Source: Planctomycetota bacterium
GTDB taxonomy: Bacteria > Planctomycetota > MHYJ01 > JACPRB01
Assembly (NCBI GenBank): GCA_016209705.1
Contig: JACQVR010000092.1
Location: 1 to 50,308 of the forward strand
DNA: 50,308 nt
Direction of reading: 5' to 3'
Positions 16,738 to 24,465 of the stretch are shown here, piece by piece. The notes beneath the pieces are model-generated. The model did not search any database, was not told the DNA's origin, and worked only from the letters and a program-made list of their open reading frames with translations. Within the stretch, counting starts at the first letter, position 1. Each line of letters opens with the position of its first letter. The translations under genes were made by a program, and so were the position numbers.

Positions 16738-18452
16738 GTGTAGATTCCTCCGTATTTCGTGCCCTTCACCGTCAGGTGCGTGAACGAATTGATCGATACG
16801 TACGTTTCGAAGAACCGGTCCAGGAACGTCCCGAACAGGAACAGGTCCCCCTCGCCGGCGAAATGGTCCTCGGACAGCTCCAGATCGATGGCGGTCCCGC
16901 GCATCGGCATTCCGCGCACGAACCGCGTCGTCGGCTTCGACTCGATCCGCCGCAGGCCGTCGAGCAGGAGCCGATGCGCCTGTTCCGCCTGCCGATCCAC
17001 GAGCGCGCGGAAATTGTACAGGCCCACGATCGACCGGAGCGCCTCGATGCGCGAGAGGGAAAGGTAATTCAGCGCCATGTGCGACAGGAGCCGCCAGGTG
17101 AGATCGCCGCCCATGGGGGGAGTCACGGACGGCGTGACCATCGTGATGTTCCGGAACTTCGCCATAGCGGGCGACGTCGGACCCGCAACGCTGATGTCGC
17201 CGAGCCGTAACCGCGACGGCAACTGGCGGTTCGTGCAGGTCAGTTCGAGCGTCACCGTCTCGAGTTCCTCTTCGGAATCCTCGGACGGAGGACCGGAGCC
17301 GGAAAACGAGATGTACACGTCCGTTCCCTCGGCCCCGATGGCCTGCTCCAGGCGCGTCTTGTAGAACGCGTCTTCCCCCGCGACCCCGAGGGAGTGGGCG
17401 AATCCGAGGAAGGGACGGTATTCCCGCGGCTTGGCGACCCCCTTGATGAGGCCGGAGACTTTATCGACACCGTAGATCTCGTAGTGGGCGGCGTCGCTTC
17501 CCGCGGGCCGAACCTTGTACTCCGTGCGCGCCCGATCGATGCGTATCGGATCCGCCTCGTGGCGAAACAGATTCACCACCGGCGTGCAGTTCAAGAGAAT
17601 GCCGGACGTGCCGAGCGGCGGCATCGGGTCCGGAAGCCGGGACAGCTCGAACGTCGCGTCGAAGGTCCGCAGGTCGCCGAGCTGCGATAGCTTCTCGAGG
17701 CCCGCCAGCTCCACGAAGAGGAACTTCAGCGGGAATGCGAAATACTCCAGGAGGAGGCGAAACCCTTCCAGCGTCGTGGGGGGAGTCGGAAGCAGCGACT
17801 CGTCGGGACCGAATCCCGCGGGACGCACGCAGTCCGGCCCGAGCGCGACCGACGGCCCTCCTTCCACGGCTCGCAGAACCAGCCGCTTGAGGTTGTGGAG
17901 GAGGCACAGATACAGAGCCCGCGTGACGACCGGCTCGCCGTGCAAGTAAAGCCGCAGCGAGGTAAGCGGCGTCTTCTTGAGCTGGACGCCCTCGGGAATG
18001 CGGAACTTCATTCGAAGATAAGGCGGCGCCTCCAGCTTGAGGTCGACCCCTTCCTGGACCAGGGGGGCGATCGGGACGTCGGTGACGGTCCGGAACCGGC
18101 AGGGCGTCCCGTCGACGGGGACCGAGAGCACTTCGGAGCCCCTCGGAACGAGATGCGGTTCCTTGAGCGCCTGGGGCAGCTGCTCGAACTGGAGGATCGA
18201 CATGGACGGGAGGGGCCGCAGGTAGTGGGGCCACAGGAGCTGGATGAGCGCGTGGGTGAATTCCGGAAATTCGTCGTCCAGTTTCTGGCGGATCCGGGCC
18301 GTCAGGAACGAAAAGCCTTCCAGGAGGCGCTCGACGTCTGGATCGCTGCCGCGCTCGGCCAGAAAGGGGGCCGCTTCGGGATGAGCGCGGGAGAATTCGC
18401 GTCCCATCTCGCGCAGGAAGGAGAGTTCGTCCTGGTAGTACTTGTTGAACAT
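16701..18452 (-). CDS. tssF: T6SS baseplate protein TssF
   Basis: This ~583-residue TssF (ImpG/VasA) is a baseplate wedge component. The characteristic start MFNKYYQDELSFLREMGREFSRAHPEAAPFLAERGSDPDVERLLEGFSFLTARIRQKLDDEFPEFTHAL begins at 18452. A TTG seven codons upstream (18473) lies inside the hairpin repeat, so it is rejected as the start. The C-terminal block LSRIEALRSIVGLYNFRALVDRQAEQA is also conserved in the family. No clear Shine-Dalgarno is visible. Translation may depend on the structure of the upstream repeat. Confidence 0.95.
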   Translation of the reverse strand: MFNKYYQDELSFLREMGREFSRAHPEAAPFLAERGSDPDVERLLEGFSFLTARIRQKLDDEFPEFTHALIQLLWPHYLRPLPSMSILQFEQLPQALKEPHLVPRGSEVLSVPVDGTPCRFRTVTDVPIAPLVQEGVDLKLEAPPYLRMKFRIPEGVQLKKTPLTSLRLYLHGEPVVTRALYLCLLHNLKRLVLRAVEGGPSVALGPDCVRPAGFGPDESLLPTPPTTLEGFRLLLEYFAFPLKFLFVELAGLEKLSQLGDLRTFDATFELSRLPDPMPPLGTSGILLNCTPVVNLFRHEADPIRIDRARTEYKVRPAGSDAAHYEIYGVDKVSGLIKGVAKPREYRPFLGFAHSLGVAGEDAFYKTRLEQAIGAEGTDVYISFSGSGPPSEDSEEELETVTLELTCTNRQLPSRLRLGDISVAGPTSPAMAKFRNITMVTPSVTPPMGGDLTWRLLSHMALNYLSLSRIEALRSIVGLYNFRALVDRQAEQAHRLLLDGLRRIESKPTTRFVRGMPMRGTAIDLELSEDHFAGEGDLFLFGTFLDRFFETYVSINSFTHLTVKGTKYGGIYTWPPRLGGRTLM

Positions 18453-18468
18453 GCGAGGAACCGGAACC

Positions 18469-18536
18469 GCCAAAGCGCTAAATCGCCAAAAGGACCATCG
18501 ACTTCCAATGGCGCTTTGGCGTTTTGGCGGTTCAAA
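18469..18536. repeat. Imperfect inverted repeat of CGCCAAA words between tssE and tssF
   Basis: The left arm (from 18469) and right arm (to ~18536) are AACCGCCAAA-type iterations and pair at about 21 of 25 positions. The element starts a few bases after the tssE stop. The same words recur at 24383-24448. Confidence 0.7.
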
Positions 18537-18542
18537 TAGATC

Positions 18543-18998
18543 TTACTCCTTGACCCGGATTCTCCCCGACGGGTCGATCTGCGTATCGAACAGCACCGGA
18601 ACGCGGTCCTTCGCCGTGACGACCTGGCCCGTGATCCGGAACCGGAGCGTCAGAACGTCCTCGTCGCTTTCGATCCGGCTGATGCCGACGTTGGCCAGAC
18701 GCGGCTCGTACTTCTCGACGCATGCCTTGATCGCCTTCTGGATCCGCTGGATTGCGTCCGCGTGGTTATGCATGACCTCGAGCGGGTCCGGGATCCCGTA
18801 ATCGGGCTGGGCCGGCGCAAATCCCTGCCGCGTATTCAACATCCGGCGGAGGTGCCGCAGGATGGATTGGACCATCTTGGACGTGCTGTCCGTCGCGGCG
18901 CGCGCGCCCGATCCGGACGGCCTGGCCAGGCGCTCGAACAAACTGGTCTCGCGAGGCACGCGCCCTCCGCATCCCGCCGGCGCCCGTTCCTCCCGCAC
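18543..18998 (-). CDS. tssE: T6SS baseplate protein TssE (gp25-like)
   Basis: This 151-residue protein is homologous to phage T4 gp25, the sheath-initiating baseplate wedge. Key blocks are SLFERLARP near the N-terminus, SILRHLRRMLNTRQG (the gp25 helix), YGIPDPLEVMHNHADAIQRIQKAIKACVEKYEPRL and the DEDVLTLRFRITGQV strand pair. A GTG at 18998 is the likely start, although an internal start near SLFERL cannot be excluded. It lies 32 bp downstream of hcp. Confidence 0.92.
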   Translation of the reverse strand: MREERAPAGCGGRVPRETSLFERLARPSGSGARAATDSTSKMVQSILRHLRRMLNTRQGFAPAQPDYGIPDPLEVMHNHADAIQRIQKAIKACVEKYEPRLANVGISRIESDEDVLTLRFRITGQVVTAKDRVPVLFDTQIDPSGRIRVKE

Positions 18999-19030
18999 CG
19001 AGCACCAAGCTACCAGCGATCAGCTCTCGG

Positions 19031-19525
19031 TTACGCCGGCTTATGGGTGCTGAAATCGAATCCCATCTGGATGTTGCCCGATTCGAGCGTCCCCTTCCGC
19101 GGATCGATCGGCGTCACCGTCACCTGAACCTTGGTGAAATTGAGCGTCACGCTCTCCAGCGGAGGGCTGTCGCCGGAAGATGCGGAAAAGTTTACCGATG
19201 AAACGAGCACGTCGTTCAGGACGATGGTCATGAACTTCAAATTCTTCTGGGGTCCCCCGACGAAATGGAACTCCGCCTTGTCGATGTGCTTGCCCTCGAC
19301 GCTGTGCTTCATCAGCTCGGGGCTTGACCGATCGACGACCTTGGTGACGACCACGTCGCTCGTCGTGGCCGCGCCCGCGCCGGAGAATCCTCCGGATCCC
19401 ATCCCCGCGGACCGTTGGTTGGCCACCCCCCACTGGAACGAGCTGAGGTCGATCCACTTCGCGTGGTCCTTCTCCGTGGCCGTCCCGTCGATCTTGCCCA
19501 GCTTGAGAAAACAGTCGAACGCCAT
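19031..19525 (-). CDS. hcp: T6SS tube protein Hcp (TssD)
   Basis: This 164-residue Hcp forms the hexameric inner tube and is often an effector carrier. Diagnostic segments are the start MAFDCFLKLGKIDGTATEKDHAKWIDLSSFQWGV, VVVTKVVDRSSPELMKHSVEGKHIDKAEFHFVG, and IVLNDVLVSSVNFSASSGDSPPLESVTLNFTKVQVTVTP. A strong AAGGAGG precedes the ATG. It is separated from tssC by 236 bp that hold an inverted repeat. That could allow hcp to be expressed at its own level, as expected for the most abundant subunit. The last part is inference. Confidence 0.95.
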   Translation of the reverse strand: MAFDCFLKLGKIDGTATEKDHAKWIDLSSFQWGVANQRSAGMGSGGFSGAGAATTSDVVVTKVVDRSSPELMKHSVEGKHIDKAEFHFVGGPQKNLKFMTIVLNDVLVSSVNFSASSGDSPPLESVTLNFTKVQVTVTPIDPRKGTLESGNIQMGFDFSTHKPA

Positions 19526-19550
19526 CCCTCGTCCTCCTTAACAAGAAAAA

Positions 19551-19757
19551 GCCAGAAGACAGAACCCAGGAGCCAGAAGTGAATTCAGAACCAAGAATAA
19601 GCCGTCCCTTACGAGCCCGGGACTCACCAACGACACCTGCGTCGCCCCCGAGGAAGGTCTCCGCCGCATTCGCTCGGGACTCACGGCTTCCCCGGGAAAA
19701 GTCGCGCGAAGCGCGTTCCTTATTCTGGCTTCTGGTTTCCGACTCCTGGCTTCTCTT
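19551..19757. repeat. Imperfect inverted repeat between tssC and hcp
   Basis: The arms near 19551-19580 and 19724-19757 consist of AAGCCAGAAG/CCAGGAG words and pair imperfectly (roughly 22 of 28). The centre contains a GGGACTCA direct repeat. The right side carries copy 2 of the 37-nt dispersed repeat (19698-19734). Confidence 0.7.
19698..19734 (+). repeat. 37-nt dispersed repeat, copy 2
   Basis: Differs from 13004-13040 at one position. Same orientation on the plus strand, and also next to AGAAGCCAG-type words. Confidence 0.85.
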
Positions 19758-19761
19758 TTCG

Positions 19762-21246
19762 TTACTTCTTATCCAACTTGCCGACCAGCGACAGCGTGAA
19801 GAACGCCCCCATGTACTTGAAGTGCGGGCGCACCTTCATGCCGACCTTGTACCAGCCCGCCTCGCCGGGGACGTCTTCCACCGTGATCTCCGCCGCGCGC
19901 AGCGGGCAGCGGCTGCGGACCGCGGGGCTGGGATTGTCCATGTCCGCCACATACTGCCGAATCCAGTTGTTCAGCTCCCGGTCCAGATCCTCGCGCTCCT
20001 TCCAGCTTCCGATCTGCTCGCGCTGCATGACCTTCAGGTAGTGCGCCAGCCGGCACACCACCATGAGGTACGGAAGCTGCGAGCCCAGGCGCGAGTTGAC
20101 TTCCGCCTCCTTGCCCTCCTTGCTCTTGCCGAACGTCTTGGGACGCTGGGCGGAATTGGCCGAGAAGAACGCGGCGTTGTCGCTGCCTTTGCGCATGGCC
20201 AGCGAGATGAATCCTTCCTCGGACAGCTCGTACTCGCGCCGCTCGGAGATGAGCACCTCGGTCGGGATCTTGGTCTCGATCTCGCCCATCGCCTCGAACT
20301 GGTGCAGCGGCAGGTCCTCGACGGCGCCGCCGCTCTGCGGCCCGATGATGTTCGTGCACATGCGCCACTTGGCAAAGCTGTCCGTGATCCGTGTGGCGAA
20401 TGCGAACGCGGTGTTTCCCCATAGGTAGGCTTCGTGCTTCCCGCGGACATCCTCTTCGTAGTTGAACGCCTTCACGGGAACGGTCGTTTCGCCGTACGGC
20501 AACCGCAGCAGGAACCGCGGCACCGTCAGGCCGACGTAGCGGGCGTCCTCGGAGTCCCGGAACGAGTTCCACTTCGCGTACTGCGGGCCTTCGAAGATCG
20601 TCTTGAGATCCTTCAGGTTCGGCAACTTCAGGTAACTGTCCAATCCGAAGAACTTCGGACCGACGGCCGATATGAACGGCGCGTGCGACATCGTCGCGAC
20701 GGCGGCGATCTTCTGGAGCAGCGCGATGTCCTGCGGGCCGGGGCCGAATTCGAAGTTGCCGATCATCGCGCCGTATGGCCGGCCGCCGAACTGGCCGTAT
20801 TCCGCCGTGTAGGCGAGCTTGTACAGGCCGGACTTCACGATCTCCGGGGAATCCTCGAAGTCCGCGAGCAGCGCCTCTTTCGAGACCACCAGGAGCTCCA
20901 TGCGGTTGTTCTCCCGGAAGTCGGTCCGGTCGACGAGAAGCTTGAGCCCCCGCCACGCGGACTCCAGCTTCTGGAACTGCGCATGGTGCAGGACTTCATC
21001 CACCTGCCGGCTGAGCTTGCGGTCGATTTCCGCGAGCATGAGATCGACGGCTTTCTTGTCCGCCTTCTCGTACGCCGCCTTCGGCGCCAGCATCTCCGCG
21101 ATGAACGCTTCGACGCCCTTGCGCGCGACATCGTAGCCTTCGTCCGTCGGCTTCAGCTTGGTCTCCTGAAGGATTTCGTCCAACAGCGAGGCTCCCGCGG
21201 CCGTCTGCTGGGCTTGAGCCTGTTCCGCGTTCGGATTGTCTGCCAT
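19762..21246 (-). CDS. tssC: T6SS sheath large subunit TssC (VipB)
   Basis: The 494-residue large subunit of the contractile sheath. Conserved features include LSRQVDEVLHHAQFQKLESAWRGLKLLVDRTDFRENNRMELL, EYGQFGGRPYGAMIGNFEFG, AAVATMSHAPFISAVGPKFFGL and the C-terminal PYLMVVCRLAHYLKVMQREQIGSWKEREDLDRELNNWI. The ClpV-recognised element in sheaths lies in the N-terminal part of TssC-type proteins, but I cannot delineate it here. A GGGAGG precedes the ATG. It follows tssB by 39 bp, the canonical order. Confidence 0.97.
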   Translation of the reverse strand: MADNPNAEQAQAQQTAAGASLLDEILQETKLKPTDEGYDVARKGVEAFIAEMLAPKAAYEKADKKAVDLMLAEIDRKLSRQVDEVLHHAQFQKLESAWRGLKLLVDRTDFRENNRMELLVVSKEALLADFEDSPEIVKSGLYKLAYTAEYGQFGGRPYGAMIGNFEFGPGPQDIALLQKIAAVATMSHAPFISAVGPKFFGLDSYLKLPNLKDLKTIFEGPQYAKWNSFRDSEDARYVGLTVPRFLLRLPYGETTVPVKAFNYEEDVRGKHEAYLWGNTAFAFATRITDSFAKWRMCTNIIGPQSGGAVEDLPLHQFEAMGEIETKIPTEVLISERREYELSEEGFISLAMRKGSDNAAFFSANSAQRPKTFGKSKEGKEAEVNSRLGSQLPYLMVVCRLAHYLKVMQREQIGSWKEREDLDRELNNWIRQYVADMDNPSPAVRSRCPLRAAEITVEDVPGEAGWYKVGMKVRPHFKYMGAFFTLSLVGKLDKK

Positions 21247-21285
21247 GAATCGTTCCTCCCTTTACGAGCCTTGTCGGCCGCGACC

Positions 21286-21777
21286 TTACCCCTGCTTCCC
21301 CGCCCCCAGCTCCTTCATCAGGCGCTCCCGCGCCGCCTGGTCCCCGATGATGGACTGCATCTTCTTGCGGAACTCGGGAAGGTTACCGAGCGGCCCCTTC
21401 AGGGCGTTCAGCGCCTGGCGAAGTTCGAGCAGCTTCTTCAGTTCAGGCACCTGGTTGACGACGGACTCGGGCTCGAAGTCCTTCATCGAGGAGATCTTCA
21501 GCGTCACCTTCATCTCCTCGCCTTCCTTCTCCGCCAGCCGGTTCGGAATCTGCATCGCGACGTTGACGCTCTGGCTGCGCAGCACGTCGTTGAAGTTGTC
21601 CTTGTTGATGTCGATCGGCTTGCGGTCCTCGACCGGCGTGCTGTCGGGGCGGCCGGTAAAGTCGCCCATCACGAGCGTCTTGAGGGGCAATTCCACCTCT
21701 TCCTGCGCGCCGCCGGTCTCGGTCTTGTAGACGATGTTGACGCGTTCTCGCGGAGCTACGGATCCTTCGCTGGGCAT
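21286..21777 (-). CDS. tssB: T6SS sheath small subunit TssB (VipA)
   Basis: The 163-residue partner of TssC in the contractile sheath. The core block ELPLKTLVMGDFTGRPDSTPVEDRKPIDINKDNFNDVL is highly typical. It is followed by FEPESVVNQVPELKKLLELRQALNALKGPLGNLPEFRKKMQ, the helical part that pairs with TssC. A GGGGAGG site precedes the ATG. The gene is 17 bp downstream of tssA. Confidence 0.97.
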   Translation of the reverse strand: MPSEGSVAPRERVNIVYKTETGGAQEEVELPLKTLVMGDFTGRPDSTPVEDRKPIDINKDNFNDVLRSQSVNVAMQIPNRLAEKEGEEMKVTLKISSMKDFEPESVVNQVPELKKLLELRQALNALKGPLGNLPEFRKKMQSIIGDQAARERLMKELGAGKQG

Positions 21778-21794
21778 GTCTCACCTCCCCTGGG

Positions 21795-23333
21795 TTAACG
21801 TTTTCCGTCCAGCGCCATGGCGGCGCCCAGATCCAGCCGGCACAAGCGGGCATACGCCCGCGACGCCTTTTCGGACATGGCTTCGTCGGACTTGGCCAGG
21901 GAACTATAACACTGCCACAAAGTCCTGACAACTTCCGTCGCGAGTTCCGGCTCCCACTGTTCAAGGCCGATCCGCACGGACTCCTCGTCGAGGGCTTCGA
22001 GCTGAGGAACGGCCAGAGCGGGCTTGTTCGAATCGGCGCACAGCTTCGCCAGGCCGAGGCGCCACAGGAACTTGGAGCGGCCCGGCGGCACGAGGAGCAT
22101 CTCCTTCTGCACGAGCGCCGTCGCCGCCGGAAGCTTGCTGCGGGTCGCCAGCTTGCGCGCCTCGCGGAGGGTTTCGTCCAGACGGTTCGCGTCGGCCGGC
22201 GCGGCCCTCGTCGCGCCGGATCGCGCCAATTCATTTTCGATCCATTGGCGCGTCAGATCTCCGGCCGCCTTCACGCCGCCTTCGAACGTCAGGTTCAGCA
22301 GGTCCGGAAGTCGCTGGACCAACGCCGCCACCTGCGCGCCGACCGCGGCGCGCGCGGCGTCGAAGGCGCTCCCCAGTCCCTCCATCGCGCGTGTCGCGTA
22401 AAGGTTCAAGTCGAGCCAGAGCGGCTCCATGGGCAGGCGCACTTCCGCTTCGTCGAGCACGCGCTGATACTCTTTTTTCTTCAATCCCACTTCCCATGAA
22501 TCGATGAGCGCGGGATCGCCGCCGGCGGGCGCGGGATCGGGAACTTCCGCGATCGGACTCCACAGGACGATCCGTTCGAGTTCGAAGGCCAGGGGGTCGC
22601 CGGGATTGGCGCCTTTGAGGAACTCGACCGCCTTGCAGATGATTTCACGCACCTTGTCCGGCGAGTCGATGGCTTCGGGGGGCGGCGGCGCATAGCTTTC
22701 CGCGGCCGAGACGGCTCCCGCATCGCCCGAAGCGGTTTCGGAGGACCCGCCGGCATCGGTCGCGGGAGCGGCTTGAGCCGGGATGGCGTAGAGCTTGTCC
22801 TCGACGGCTCTGGAAAGGTCGCCGAAGCCGACCGGAGATTCCGTGAATTTCTCGCCGAGAAGGCCGCCCAGTTCCTGAAGTAGCTTCACGCAGGTTTCGA
22901 GCGCCTCGCGGTCGGACTCGGATGGCTGTGGCCGCTCGGTCACCATCTTGGCGGCGCGCTCATCGAGCCAGCGCACGGCGGCTTCGCGGCCGCGCATCTT
23001 CTCGACGGGCGGGAACAGTTTGTCCCAAAAGGTGACGATCAGATCCTTGAAGGCGCCGAGGCCCGTGGCGAGGCCCGAATATCCGGCTTCGTTCAGGAGC
23101 CCTGCGGCCAGATAGGAGGCGACGAGGAGGTCTTTGGATTTCTGGGAGAGAATTTCCGCGGCGAGGTTGACGACGTCGTCCCAGCGGACTTGATCCTGGG
23201 CAACGGACTGGAGTTTTTCGATTTCGAGCTGGATTTTTTCGTATTCGGGCTCGTAGCGGACGGAGGCGCCGGTGGGGCTGTCTCCAGAAATGGCCGTCGA
23301 ACCGATCGTCGCGAGGTCCGCGAGGTGCGGCAT
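21795..23333 (-). CDS. tssA: T6SS assembly cap protein TssA
   Basis: This 512-residue TssA has an ImpA_N domain: GDSPTGASVRYEPEYEKIQLEIEKL, then VRWDDVVNLAAEILSQKSKDLLVASYLAAGLLNEAGYSGLATGLGAFKDLIVTFWDKLFP (~residues 20-115). TssA primes tube and sheath polymerisation at the baseplate and the distal end. The C-terminal third, with LFLWRLGLAKLC-type and EPELATEVVRTLWQC segments, resembles the longer TssA class. A GGGAGG precedes the ATG. It starts the tssA-tssB-tssC block, and no hairpin repeat is seen in the 78-bp gap to tagF. Confidence 0.93.
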   Translation of the reverse strand: MPHLADLATIGSTAISGDSPTGASVRYEPEYEKIQLEIEKLQSVAQDQVRWDDVVNLAAEILSQKSKDLLVASYLAAGLLNEAGYSGLATGLGAFKDLIVTFWDKLFPPVEKMRGREAAVRWLDERAAKMVTERPQPSESDREALETCVKLLQELGGLLGEKFTESPVGFGDLSRAVEDKLYAIPAQAAPATDAGGSSETASGDAGAVSAAESYAPPPPEAIDSPDKVREIICKAVEFLKGANPGDPLAFELERIVLWSPIAEVPDPAPAGGDPALIDSWEVGLKKKEYQRVLDEAEVRLPMEPLWLDLNLYATRAMEGLGSAFDAARAAVGAQVAALVQRLPDLLNLTFEGGVKAAGDLTRQWIENELARSGATRAAPADANRLDETLREARKLATRSKLPAATALVQKEMLLVPPGRSKFLWRLGLAKLCADSNKPALAVPQLEALDEESVRIGLEQWEPELATEVVRTLWQCYSSLAKSDEAMSEKASRAYARLCRLDLGAAMALDGKR

Positions 23334-23411
23334 CGATCCTCCCGGACCCTGGAGAATAGCTTCGGCCCGCGGTACCCATCAAGCATTATTGTGGAATCCG
23401 GCCTCGGCGCC

Positions 23412-24377
23412 CTACAACCGGACCGCCTTCGGGAGCCGCTCCAACACCTCCGCCAGCTTCAGGTCCGGATCGCTCAGCAGCACGCGAACCGGCTCCGGAG
23501 GCGCGACGTCGTCGCCCTGGCTCAGATCCCATACGTGGTCGCTGTCCAGATCGGGGAAGAGCGCGGGCGCGAAACATTTGGCGGTCGGCGCCGAGAGAAA
23601 GAGCGTGAGATGCCGCGGAGCCTCGCCGGCTCCTGCGTTCCAATAGACCAGCGGTGGCACGCCGCGCAGGCCCGAGATCCGGAACGCCAGATCCAGCCAG
23701 AAACACTCGGCCGAACCGCCGGACGGCGCGGCTGGAAGCGGGAAGCGCAGGCCCAGCGCGGACTTGCCGTTCGCGTCTTTCCGAATCCACTGCAGCGCCT
23801 CGATCAAGTTCCGCACCACGCGGCCCTTTGCCGGCCCGTCGAACGACCCGGCCGCGGCCGACCAGAACGACGCGTTCGTCTCTCCCTTCACGTATTCGGC
23901 GTACCGCGTGCGGCCACCCGCCAGGTCCGCGACGGGATCGACGCGCGGCAACGCGTCCACGCGAACCTGAAGCTGTCTCAGGTCCGCATCCTTCCAGCCG
24001 CCGAGCGCAAGATCCTGCGCGGACTCCGTGAACGGACGATAGAGATCCGGCAAAAGCGGCGCGTCCTGCTCGACCGGCGCGCACGGCGCGAGCGAGAAGA
24101 CGAGAAAAGGAAACAGCCGCCCCGCCTTGTCGGTTCCCGGAGCGCAAACTCCCGCCAGAAAGCGCGGGGAATTTGGAACCCGAAAAACCAGGCGGGTCAC
24201 CGGCGCGCGCCGGTACGCGGCATCCCATCCGGACCCCAGTTTCGCCCGCGCCAGCACCAGGCTTTCCTGGATCCACTGGTCGAGCCGCTCCACCTCCGCC
24301 CCGTCCGCGTTGTAGCGGATGAAATCGGCGAAGATCGGCAACTTCCCGTAGCACCCGACACTGCTGTTTTCAGACAT
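23412..24377 (-). CDS. tagF: T6SS accessory regulator TagF
   Basis: A ~321-residue TagF (ImpM family). The start is taken as the ATG at 24377, giving MSENSSVGCYGKLPIFADFIRYN. A TTG ten codons upstream lies in the intergenic repeat and would add repeat-encoded residues. Family markers are GCYGKLPIFADFIRY, WDAAYRRAPVTRLVFRV and the GRLFPFLVFSLAP block. In Pseudomonas, TagF represses T6SS firing post-translationally, in connection with the Fha/PpkA pathway. Here FHA is present (TagH) but no PpkA or PppA is encoded in the window. Confidence 0.9.
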   Translation of the reverse strand: MSENSSVGCYGKLPIFADFIRYNADGAEVERLDQWIQESLVLARAKLGSGWDAAYRRAPVTRLVFRVPNSPRFLAGVCAPGTDKAGRLFPFLVFSLAPCAPVEQDAPLLPDLYRPFTESAQDLALGGWKDADLRQLQVRVDALPRVDPVADLAGGRTRYAEYVKGETNASFWSAAAGSFDGPAKGRVVRNLIEALQWIRKDANGKSALGLRFPLPAAPSGGSAECFWLDLAFRISGLRGVPPLVYWNAGAGEAPRHLTLFLSAPTAKCFAPALFPDLDSDHVWDLSQGDDVAPPEPVRVLLSDPDLKLAEVLERLPKAVRL

Positions 24378-24382
24378 CTTGT

Positions 24383-24448
24383 TCTCTACGAACCGCCAAA
24401 TCGCCAAACCGCCAAACGGTTTGGCGATTCCGCGCTTTGGCGGTTATC
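24383..24448. repeat. Imperfect inverted repeat of CGCCAAA words between tssM and tagF
   Basis: The arms begin AACCGCCAAATCGCC on the left and end in the complement of AACCGCCAAAGCGC on the right. It lies 17-18 bp beyond the tssM stop and shares vocabulary with the element at 18469-18536. Confidence 0.75.
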
Positions 24449-24465
24449 CTACTCGTTGCCCGCCC

